A DNA stretch of 10,786 nucleotides from DASRTE01 sp035253685 (GTDB lineage: Bacteria > Actinomycetota > Actinomycetes > Jiangellales > Jiangellaceae). The stretch covers positions 1 to 10,786 of the forward strand of contig DATFBR010000138.1 of assembly GCA_035253685.1 (NCBI GenBank), read 5' to 3'. The stretch's first letter is position 1, and every line of letters begins with the position of its first letter. The notes under the pieces were generated by a model. That model worked only from the letters and a program-made list of their open reading frames with translations, did not search any database and was not told where the DNA came from. Position numbers and translations under genes: made by a program. Below, in pieces: positions 6,106 to 10,786 of the stretch.

Positions 6106-7434
6106 ATGGCGCCCGTGACCGACCTGCCGCGCAAGGCCGTGACGCGCACCGCGAAGCTCGCCGCCCTCCCGCTGGGCCTCGCGGGCCGCGCCACGATCGG
6201 GCTCGGCAAGCGCCTCGGCGGACGTCCGGCGGAGGCGGTGGCCGCGGAGGTCCAGCAGCGGACCGCTGAGCAGATCTTCAAGGTGCTCGGCGAGCTCAAG
6301 GGCGGCGCGATGAAGTTCGGGCAGGCGATGTCGATCTTCGAAGCAGCGTTGCCCGAGGAACTCGCCCGGCCGTACCGCGCCTCGCTCACCAAGCTCCAGG
6401 AATCGGCCCCGCCGATGTCGGCCAGGGTGGTCCACGGCGTGCTCAGGCAGGAGTTCGGGTCGCACTGGCGACGGCGGTTCCGCGAGTTCGACGACGTCCC
6501 GGCCGCGGCGGCCTCGATCGGACAGGTTCACCGGGCGGTCTGGCGCGACGGCCGCGACGTCGCCGTCAAGATCCAGTACCCGGGCGCCGGCGATGCGCTG
6601 CGGTCCGACCTCAACCAGGTGAGCCGGCTCGGCCGCGTGATCGGGTCGATGGTTCCAGGTCTCGACATCCGGCCGCTGCTCGACGAACTCAAGGAACGCG
6701 TCATCGAGGAACTCGACTATCGGATGGAGGCCGACGCCCAGGACGGCTTCGCGCTCGCCTACGCCGGTGATCCCGAGTTTGCCGTCCCGAACCTCGTGGA
6801 GGGCGCCGAGCACATCCTCGTCTCCGAATGGCTCGATGGTCGGCCGCTGTCCCACGTCATCGCCAACGGCGGGAAGGCCGAGCGCGACCGGGTGGGCCTG
6901 CTCTACGTCCGCTTCCTGTTCTCCGGACCGGAACGGGCCGGCCTGCTCCACGCCGACCCGCACCCCGGCAACTACCGGATCACCGCGGACGGGCGGCTCG
7001 GCGTCCTCGACTACGGTGCGGTCGCCCGGCTGCCCGAGGGGCTGCCCCCCTCGATCGGCCAGCTCATGCGGCGGGCCCTGGCCGGCCAGGTCGAGGAGAT
7101 GCTCGAGGGCCTGCGCGACGAAGGCTTCGTCAAGGCGCATATCCAGATCGAGCCCGAGGCCCTCTACGACTACCTGGCGCCGTTCCTCGAGCCGGCGGCC
7201 GTCGAGCGTTTCCACTTCGACCGGCCGTGGATGCGTGAGCAGTTCGCCCGGATCAACGACCCCAGGCGCCCCGGCTACACGGTCGGGCTGAAGCTCAACC
7301 TGCCGCCGTCGTACCTGCTCATCCACCGGGTTTGGCTGGGCGGCCTGGGCGTGCTGTCACAACTCGACTGCGAGGCGCCGTTCCGCGCCGAGCTCGACCG
7401 CTGGCTGCCCGGCTTCGCCGCCACCTCGCCGTGA
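6106..7434 (+). CDS. ABC1/AarF (UbiB-like) atypical kinase, Rv3197-like
   Basis: A 442-residue member of the ABC1/ADCK/UbiB atypical kinase family. Motifs in order: the KxGQ motif as KFGQ (70-73), the Ala-rich nucleotide loop AAAASIGQ (133-140), the ATP-anchoring lysine in VAVK (K155), EELDYRMEA (201-209), the catalytic-loop block HADPHPGN (282-289), and LDYG (301-304) in place of the usual LDFG. All key residues are present, so ATP binding is likely. The family is linked to isoprenoid-quinone or lipid metabolism, but actinobacterial members of this type are not well defined. No C-terminal membrane helices of the UbiB kind are obvious. The ATG at 6106 has only a GGGG run (6099-6102) as a ribosome binding site; GTG 6115 is an alternative. 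It sits on the whiB7 side of the cluster as in mycobacteria, and ends at a large hairpin. Confidence 0.9.
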   Translation: MAPVTDLPRKAVTRTAKLAALPLGLAGRATIGLGKRLGGRPAEAVAAEVQQRTAEQIFKVLGELKGGAMKFGQAMSIFEAALPEELARPYRASLTKLQESAPPMSARVVHGVLRQEFGSHWRRRFREFDDVPAAAASIGQVHRAVWRDGRDVAVKIQYPGAGDALRSDLNQVSRLGRVIGSMVPGLDIRPLLDELKERVIEELDYRMEADAQDGFALAYAGDPEFAVPNLVEGAEHILVSEWLDGRPLSHVIANGGKAERDRVGLLYVRFLFSGPERAGLLHADPHPGNYRITADGRLGVLDYGAVARLPEGLPPSIGQLMRRALAGQVEEMLEGLRDEGFVKAHIQIEPEALYDYLAPFLEPAAVERFHFDRPWMREQFARINDPRRPGYTVGLKLNLPPSYLLIHRVWLGGLGVLSQLDCEAPFRAELDRWLPGFAATSP

Positions 7435-7453
7435 TCGCCTCCCGCCGCCCCCG

Positions 7454-7513
7454 ACTTGTGGCGGGTTGGCAACGTCTCACCCGACGGTGAGACGTTGCTT
7501 TCCCGCCACAAGT
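7454..7513. terminator. 60-base stem-loop, bidirectional terminator or dispersed palindromic repeat
   Basis: Outer arms ACTTGTGGCGGG (7454-7465) and CCCGCCACAAGT (7502-7513) pair over 12 bp without mismatch. Inner arms CAACGTCTCACC (7470-7481) and GGTGAGACGTTG (7486-7497) pair over 12 bp with a CGAC loop. Between them G69-C98 and a G-T wobble also pair, leaving a small TT/TT internal loop. It lies between the convergent stops at 7434 (plus) and 7524 (minus), so it would form in both transcripts. There is no T-run. The size and precision of the stem exceed that of the other hairpins here. Confidence 0.75.
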
Positions 7514-7523
7514 TGAAGGTGGG

Positions 7524-7688
7524 TCACCACCAGGCGGGGTCGAGACGGGCCTCGATCGCGCGGAGGTTCTCGCGCGCGCACCGCTCGCAGTAGTGCACTC
7601 TCCGGCCGTCCTCGACGCTGCTCACCCACCCCAGCGGCCCATCGTCGCCGTCTGCGGACGTGCCGCAGCCGGCACATCGGACGCTCAT
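7524..7688 (-). CDS. Small zinc-ribbon protein of unknown function
   Basis: A 54-residue protein with two cysteine pairs, C5-x-x-C8 (RCAGCG) and C34-x-x-C37 (HYCERCAREN), and the C-terminal ending RLDPAWW. The block YCERCARENLRAIEARLD followed by WW at the end is one I associate with short actinobacterial hypothetical proteins. It probably binds zinc; function unknown. The ATG at 7688-7686 is preceded by a G-rich GAGGGGGAG on the minus strand, four bases away at the closest. It begins 25 bases after the phosphatase stop on the same strand, so the two are likely one transcript, ended by the 7454-7513 hairpin. Confidence 0.8.
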   Translation of the reverse strand: MSVRCAGCGTSADGDDGPLGWVSSVEDGRRVHYCERCARENLRAIEARLDPAWW

Positions 7689-7713
7689 CGCTCCCCCTCG
7701 TGTGCGGATGTCG

Positions 7714-9204
7714 TCACGGTGACATCCCCTCTCCGAGATACACGAAACCCGGCCCCTCGTCGCAGAACGGGACGCCTGCGTTGCGCAGGGCGCCGTCCCA
7801 CCCGCCGCGGCATGCCGGGTCGGTCCCCTCGAACCCATGGTCCGCCGTCAGCATCAGCAGGACCTCGTCAGCCACGCCGATGCGGTCGAGGTGGTCGAGG
7901 AACGCACCGAGACGACGGTCGGCGTCGCGCAACGAGTCCCTGGCGATCGGCGAACGCGGTCCGCCGGCGTGGTGGCCCGCGTCGGTCACGGCGTTCGACC
8001 ACCACGTCAGGACCGGTGCGGTCGACGGGTCCGGCCAGAGGTTGAGCATCTGGTCGAGACCCGCGTCGTCCACCTGGGTCGCCCAGGCGTAGTAGCCGTC
8101 GGCGACGTGACGGCGGTCGCCGAGATGCGGGGAGCCGGTCGGGTCGGGCAGCGCCTTTGCCAGGCTCGTGGCGCCGTCGGCGGAGCCAGTCGCACGGATC
8201 AGCGCCATCGTGGAGTAGCCCGAGCCCCGATCCACGGGCTCGTTGACGCACGCCGTGAGCGCACCGGGACGGGCGCGCGCCACCTGCTCGAAGACGGTGG
8301 CGACGCCGGGCCGCAGCCACTGTGCCGACCGGTGCCAGGAGGTCGCGTCGTTCGCGTTGACCGACCGGCCGGAACCTCGGTCGTAGAACATGTTCCCGAG
8401 GATGCCGTGCCGGCCGGGACCGACGCCGGTGAGGATCGACGTGTGATTCGTGAGGGTCACGCTGGGGAACTCCGCCACGGCGCCGCCGCGGAGGGCGCAG
8501 CCGCGCTCGAGAAGTCTCGCCACGGCCGGCAGCTCACCCCGGCCGGCCAGATGCAGAAGGTCGCCGCAATGGGCTCCGTCCCAGAGCACACCCACCACGA
8601 ACGTGGCGTCCCGTCCGACCAGCCGGTCCAGCACGACGCCGTCGACCGGTGACCCGGCGGCGTCCAGCAACCGGCCGGTGACCGGGTCCGGGTCGACGCC
8701 GGTCAGCCACGCGAGCGTGGGACCGACGTCGCGGAGCCGGGCGTGGTCGTCGAGCCACCCGGTGGCCCTGACGCCGGGACCGGACAACAGCAGCGGCGCC
8801 CGGGACTGGATCACGTCCAGGCTCCCGTGTTCGCCGACATGGCCGCCGGCCTCGGGAAAGTAGTGCGCCGCCGTGTGGACGACCACGAGGTCGGGTGAAC
8901 GGCCACCGTCGGCGAACAGGGAGTGCAGCCGTTCGGCCGCGTAGGGGTAGGCGTTGCGCGCGTTGGGCGGAGCGGGGTCCGCGCACTCCAGGCCGTACGG
9001 CAGGAAGGCCATCGGGTCCTGACCCGCGACCGGGTTCACCCCGTCGATCACCTCGTCGACCCCGCCGGGCCACAGCCGGGCCCGCCCGGTCTGGTTCGCC
9101 ACCAGCACGGCACCGTCGCCGTCCGGCCAGGCCACGAGGTCGACGATGTCGCCGAGCGCCGCAGTGGTGAGCGCATCGACGGCTCGGTCGACGAGACGGT
9201 CCAC
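7714..9204 (-). CDS. Alkaline phosphatase superfamily / type I phosphodiesterase-like protein, apparently permuted
   Basis: A 496-residue protein of the alkaline phosphatase superfamily, nucleotide pyrophosphatase/phosphodiesterase type. Residues about 200-496 carry the usual N-to-C order of metal and nucleophile residues: Asp209 in VLWDG, nucleophile Thr250 in PSVTLTNHTS, Asp408 with His411/412 in TDAGHHAGG, and Asp455-His456 in LTADHGFEG. The chain then stops 40 residues later, before the last metal-binding His of the fold. Residues about 105-146 (VVVHTAAHYF, GGHVGEHGSLD, RAPLLLSGPGVR) look like the segment that normally follows DHG and supplies that His, so the protein reads as a circular permutation. 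It has no signal peptide. The start is GTG 9204 with GGGAG only two bases upstream, so the exact start is uncertain. Likely substrates are phosphodiesters or nucleotides, unproven. Confidence 0.85.
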   Translation of the reverse strand: MDRLVDRAVDALTTAALGDIVDLVAWPDGDGAVLVANQTGRARLWPGGVDEVIDGVNPVAGQDPMAFLPYGLECADPAPPNARNAYPYAAERLHSLFADGGRSPDLVVVHTAAHYFPEAGGHVGEHGSLDVIQSRAPLLLSGPGVRATGWLDDHARLRDVGPTLAWLTGVDPDPVTGRLLDAAGSPVDGVVLDRLVGRDATFVVGVLWDGAHCGDLLHLAGRGELPAVARLLERGCALRGGAVAEFPSVTLTNHTSILTGVGPGRHGILGNMFYDRGSGRSVNANDATSWHRSAQWLRPGVATVFEQVARARPGALTACVNEPVDRGSGYSTMALIRATGSADGATSLAKALPDPTGSPHLGDRRHVADGYYAWATQVDDAGLDQMLNLWPDPSTAPVLTWWSNAVTDAGHHAGGPRSPIARDSLRDADRRLGAFLDHLDRIGVADEVLLMLTADHGFEGTDPACRGGWDGALRNAGVPFCDEGPGFVYLGEGMSP

Positions 9205-9235
9205 GGCTCCCAGTCTGGTAGGCGCCGCAGAATGG

Positions 9236-9293
9236 CCGGCGGCCGGATGCGCCTGGGGGCGTCACGGCGCCCGTGGCAGCATCCGGCCGTCGG
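9236..9293 (-). terminator. Long hairpin terminator after the coiled-coil gene
   Basis: GGCCGGATGC (9241-9250) pairs perfectly with GCATCCGGCC (9279-9288), extended outward by CCGGC/GTCGG (9236-9240 with 9289-9293, one G-T). A further GGGCG/CGCCC stem (9257-9261 with 9268-9272) closes the top. It begins six bases after the stop of the 78-residue gene and ends about 32 bases before the phosphatase start, so it should separate the two transcripts. No T-run. Confidence 0.65.
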
Positions 9294-9298
9294 TGTTC

Positions 9299-9535
9299 TC
9301 AGAGCGCGCGGGCGGCCGAGACGCTGGCCTGCCGACTGGCTCGGCTGGCCCGGCTGGCAGCACGCTCGGCACGGCGCTGATGCCGCCGTGCGGCGGCGAC
9401 GCGCAGAGCCAGTCGCTCGTGCTCCGCCTCGGCGAGGCGCTCCTGATACTGCGCTCTCGCGAGGGCTTCACTGATCAACAACATGTGCGTACTCCTGACG
9501 ATCGGGTCGACGTACCGTTGGGTCGTCGCTGTCAT
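9299..9535 (-). CDS. Small Ala/Arg-rich coiled-coil protein of unknown function
   Basis: A 78-residue protein, not recognised. The N-terminal third (TQRYVDPIVRSTHMLLISEAL) is of ordinary composition. From about residue 22 to the end it is a continuous, strongly basic, Ala/Arg/Glu-rich helix likely to form a coiled coil, ending in RAASRASRASRQAS-type repeats. Such a tail could bind nucleic acid or the ribosome, but that is a guess from charge only. The start is ATG 9535-9533, with a weak GAGAGAAG (9546-9539) just upstream; an upstream in-frame codon at 9634 would overlap the whiB7 stop and lacks support. It lies 95 bases downstream of whiB7 on the same strand, so read-through from whiB7 is possible although two small hairpins lie between. 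Confidence 0.6.
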   Translation of the reverse strand: MTATTQRYVDPIVRSTHMLLISEALARAQYQERLAEAEHERLALRVAAARRHQRRAERAASRASRASRQASVSAARAL

Positions 9536-9560
9536 GGGCTTCTCTCGTTCTGTCGGGAGC

Positions 9561-9603
9561 TCGGGCTGTCGCCCGAACCCTTGTCCGCGCGTCGGTCGAC
9601 GCG
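9561..9603 (-). terminator. Two small hairpins downstream of whiB7
   Basis: CGCGTC/GACGCG (9588-9593 with 9598-9603) and TCGGGC/GCCCGA (9561-9566 with 9571-9576, loop TGTC) form two adjacent six-base-pair stems in the 95-base gap after whiB7. They may terminate or partly attenuate the whiB7 transcript before the coiled-coil gene. Short stems and no T-run keep this tentative. Confidence 0.35.
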
Positions 9604-9630
9604 TCGGTTCCTGTTCGCCGCCGCCGCTGC

Positions 9631-9906
9631 TCATGCAGCGACCTCGGTCTTGCGCGGACGGCCGCGGGGGCGTTTGCGCGCGACGACGACGCCGGAGATG
9701 AACAGTTCCCCTCCCCAGACGCCCCAGGGCTCACGTCGCGCGTGAGCGCCGGCCAGGCACTGCGATCGGACCGGACACTCGTGGCACAGCGACTTGGCGA
9801 GCTCGACGTCGGCGGGCGACTCGGCGAACCACAGCTCGGGGTCTGTCCGGCAGGGGATCGCCGCGTCGGTGTCGACGGCACGGTCGAGAACACTCGCCAG
9901 CATCAC
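9631..9906 (-). CDS. whiB7: WhiB7 (WblC) antibiotic-response transcriptional activator
   Basis: A 91-residue WhiB-family protein. The [4Fe-4S] ligands are C19, C41, C44 and C50 (C-x-x-C in SLCHECPVRSQC); the SigA-binding turn is WGVWGG (61-66); the C-terminal KRPRGRPRK contains the AT-hook RGRPRK (81-86) that separates WhiB7 from other WhiB proteins. By family knowledge it joins the housekeeping sigma factor and activates intrinsic resistance genes, including its own, when translation is inhibited. I chose GTG 9906 because GGGAGG (9920-9915) lies eight bases upstream; ATG 9903 follows directly, and GTG 9915 is too close to the Shine-Dalgarno sequence. A long leader with promoter, uORF and terminator lies upstream. 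The gene is next to uvrD2 as in mycobacteria and streptomycetes. Identification is very secure. Confidence 0.96.
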   Translation of the reverse strand: MMLASVLDRAVDTDAAIPCRTDPELWFAESPADVELAKSLCHECPVRSQCLAGAHARREPWGVWGGELFISGVVVARKRPRGRPRKTEVAA

Positions 9907-9964
9907 GGTGGTCACCTCCCTTCGGGTCTCGGTCCGGTTGGAACTCGACGACCGTGTGGCACAG

Positions 9965-10001
9965 AAAAAGGCCGCGGTCCCGGGTATCGGGTCCGCGGCC
10001 T
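9965..10001 (-). terminator. Intrinsic terminator in the whiB7 leader (attenuator)
   Basis: On the minus strand AGGCCGCGG (10001-9993) pairs with CCGCGGCCT (9977-9969), nine base pairs. After one mismatch a further four pairs (CCCG/CGGG) close a five-base loop, and the 3' side runs directly into a TTTTT tract (9969-9965). This is the only hairpin in the window with a proper U-run. It lies between the uORF stop (10023) and the whiB7 start (9906), so it must be passed or disrupted for whiB7 to be transcribed. Confidence 0.9.
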
Positions 10002-10042
10002 GGAGGCGCCGGTGGGATGCAGCTATACCGGTGGTCTCCAGG
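9999..10042 (-). promoter_or_regulatory. Possible antiterminator pairing in the whiB7 leader
   Basis: In the minus-strand RNA, CCUGGAG (10042-10036, within the last codons of the uORF) is complementary over seven bases to CUCCAGG (10005-9999), whose last three bases are the foot of the terminator 5' arm. A ribosome at the uORF stop would cover the first segment and leave the terminator free to form. Inference from complementarity only. Confidence 0.4.
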
Positions 10043-10274
10043 TGAGGACCCGGGTACGGGCCTGGTCGTCGGCGGTGGTGGTCGGCGCGCCCGCCATGCC
10101 AGCGGTGCCAGCCGCGGCGATCGTGCCTGCCTGCGGACGCACTCCACCCGTCGACGGGACATCCGTGGACGCAAGGCGACGCTCCCGCACGCTCCCGAAG
10201 CCGAGGGCGCGCACGCCGGAGGTCACCGGCGCGTCGTGGGCGAAGCCGTCGACCGGTCCGCTCTTGGTGATCAT
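10023..10274 (-). CDS. Upstream ORF (leader peptide) of whiB7
   Basis: An 83-codon ORF, starting MITKSGPVDGFAHDAP and ending QARTRVLTWRPPV, ends 22 bases before the attenuator hairpin. GGGAGG (10288-10283) lies eight bases before the ATG, a strong ribosome binding site; the GTG immediately before the ATG is an alternative. The peptide has no recognisable domain and is rich in Ala, Gly, Thr and Arg. Near its end it has R73-T74-R75, which fits the +X+ macrolide-arrest motif, and a Pro-Pro pair two codons before the stop. Established knowledge: whiB7/wblC genes are preceded by uORFs whose translation state controls a downstream terminator. The role here is inferred from position, ribosome binding site and terminator. 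Whether the peptide sequence or only its translation matters is open. Confidence 0.7.
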   Translation of the reverse strand: MITKSGPVDGFAHDAPVTSGVRALGFGSVRERRLASTDVPSTGGVRPQAGTIAAAGTAGMAGAPTTTADDQARTRVLTWRPPV

Positions 10275-10302
10275 CACCGGCACCTCCCTTCGGTCGTGTC
10301 GT

Positions 10303-10328
10303 GGGCAGCCGACATGGTCACGCTGCCC
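10303..10328 (-). promoter_or_regulatory. Leader hairpin upstream of the uORF
   Basis: GGGCAGC (10328-10322 on the minus strand) pairs with GCTGCCC (10309-10303), seven base pairs with a 12-base loop. It lies just after the predicted transcription start and before the uORF ribosome binding site. The loop contains an ATG (10315-10313) opening a 13-codon frame whose TGA overlaps the uORF ATG by one base. Role unknown. Confidence 0.35.
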
Positions 10329-10342
10329 GGGCGTCAGCACGA

Positions 10343-10384
10343 AGACTAGACCTTCGTCCGGTAAGGAGCAATGCATTTATTGAC
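10343..10384 (-). promoter_or_regulatory. whiB7 promoter with AT-rich WhiB7 box
   Basis: On the minus strand: -35 TTGCTC (10371-10366), a 17-base spacer, and -10 TAGTCT (10348-10343). Directly upstream of the -35 is an AT-rich block containing AATAAAT (10381-10375), rare in this GC-rich DNA. WhiB7 is known to bind such AT-rich boxes next to the -35 through its AT-hook, so this is the expected autoregulatory site. The box overlaps the uvrD2 stop codon TAA (10379-10377). The start point would be near 10336, giving a leader of roughly 430 bases. Confidence 0.8.
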
Positions 10385-10786
10385 TCGGATCTCGGCAGAG
10401 TGCCAAGACGTCCGATCCGTAGCGGTCGAGCTTGGTCCGCCCGACGCCGGGAACCGCCGCCAGCTCACGCTCGTCGTCCGGCCTGGTCTCGGCGATCGCG
10501 GTGAGCGTGGCGTCGGTGAACACCACGTAGGCCGGCACCTTTTGCTCCTGAGCACGTTCGAGACGCCACGCGCGCAGCCGTTCGAACAGCGCCTCGTCGA
10601 CCGAGGACGGGCAGTCCGCGCACCGGCCGATCTTGCGGTCGGCCGCGCCCGACAACGGCGCGCCGCAAACCCGGCACCGCCGCAGCGTAGGCGTCCGCGT
10701 TCGGCGTGCACCAACGGCGGGCTCGGCAACCTCGGCGCGGGCCGTGCCGGCCGGCCGGACGCCGTCCAGGAAGCGGCTCGGCCGCC
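10377..10786 (-). CDS. uvrD2: UvrD2-type ATP-dependent DNA helicase, C-terminal part
   Basis: The last 135 or so residues of a superfamily 1 helicase; the rest is beyond the right edge. The visible part starts with RPSRFLDGV, the usual end of the UvrD motor domain (R-P-S-R-F-L). It continues with a four-cysteine zinc-binding segment, C-R-V-C and, 15 residues on, C-A-D-C, and finishes with an HRDC domain (FERLRAWRLERAQEQKVPAY to VPGVGRTKLDRYG). That zinc segment plus HRDC arrangement is the hallmark of actinobacterial UvrD2. By family knowledge it is a DNA-dependent ATPase and 3'-5' helicase in DNA repair, essential in M. tuberculosis. The stop codon lies inside the AT-rich box of the whiB7 promoter, so the two genes are tightly packed but separately promoted. 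Confidence 0.93.
   Translation of the reverse strand, partial: RPSRFLDGVRPAGTARAEVAEPAVGARRTRTPTLRRCRVCGAPLSGAADRKIGRCADCPSSVDEALFERLRAWRLERAQEQKVPAYVVFTDATLTAIAETRPDDERELAAVPGVGRTKLDRYGSDVLALCRDPSQ

Noticed and set aside
6064..7326. 420-residue minus-strand open frame
   Set aside because: It is antisense to the ABC1 kinase, whose motifs are all intact; composition (runs of Glu/Val/Asp/Leu without motifs) is that of a shadow frame.
7837..8652. 271-residue plus-strand open frame
   Set aside because: It is antisense to the phosphatase gene and has no recognisable domain.
1..10786. CRISPR arrays, tRNA or rRNA genes, insertion sequences, prophage or att sites
   Set aside because: No regularly spaced repeats, tRNA-like cloverleafs, transposase-like frames or terminal inverted repeats with target duplications were found by reading both strands.

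Overview
The window is high-GC DNA with the gene content and gene order of an actinobacterium. The right-hand two thirds repeats a neighbourhood known from Mycobacterium tuberculosis and other Actinobacteria: a Zincin_2 protein (Rv3195-like), a ThiF-like protein (Rv3196-like), a DUF5679 zinc ribbon, an ABC1/AarF kinase (Rv3197-like), whiB7 and uvrD2. The genus cannot be named from the sequence alone.

Layout. 1-1206 (minus): the N-terminal end of moaE (runs off the left edge), preceded by an SDR-fold protein with a C-terminal membrane tail. 1282-2664 (plus): Zincin_2 protein, converging across a branched hairpin on a YgjP-type M48 metallopeptidase (minus, 2698-3213). 3214-3753: a 540-base gap with no convincing gene, holding a cluster of DnaA-box-like 9-mers and promoter-like sites. 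3754-5075 (plus): DUF5679 zinc ribbon, a strong hairpin terminator, and a ThiF-like protein. 5085-6059 (minus): membrane-anchored glutamine cyclotransferase. 6106-7434 (plus): ABC1 kinase. 7454-7513: a 60-base near-perfect stem-loop between convergent genes. 7524-9204 (minus): a small zinc ribbon downstream of an alkaline-phosphatase-superfamily protein whose metal-ligand order looks circularly permuted. 9299-9535 (minus): a small Ala/Arg-rich coiled coil. 9631-10377 (minus): whiB7 with a long leader. 10377-10786 (minus): C-terminal end of uvrD2.

The best-supported regulatory system is the whiB7 leader. From the far end it reads: an AT-rich box abutting a TTGCTC-N17-TAGTCT promoter (the box overlaps the uvrD2 stop codon), an 83-codon upstream ORF with a strong Shine-Dalgarno sequence, an intrinsic terminator with five Us, then whiB7 itself with the C-terminal AT-hook RGRPRK. 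This is the expected arrangement for ribosome-controlled transcription attenuation of an antibiotic-response activator that also activates its own promoter. New details here are a possible antiterminator pairing between the end of the uORF and the foot of the terminator, a near-identical 13-base initiation context shared by the uORF and whiB7, and an R-T-R (+X+) motif close to the uORF stop.

Other points for follow-up are the permuted phosphatase, the DnaA-box cluster far from any visible dnaA/dnaN, an SDR that has lost its Tyr/Lys pair, and two genes (M48 peptidase, glutamine cyclotransferase) whose starts lie exactly six bases after a TANNNT box, as in leaderless transcripts.
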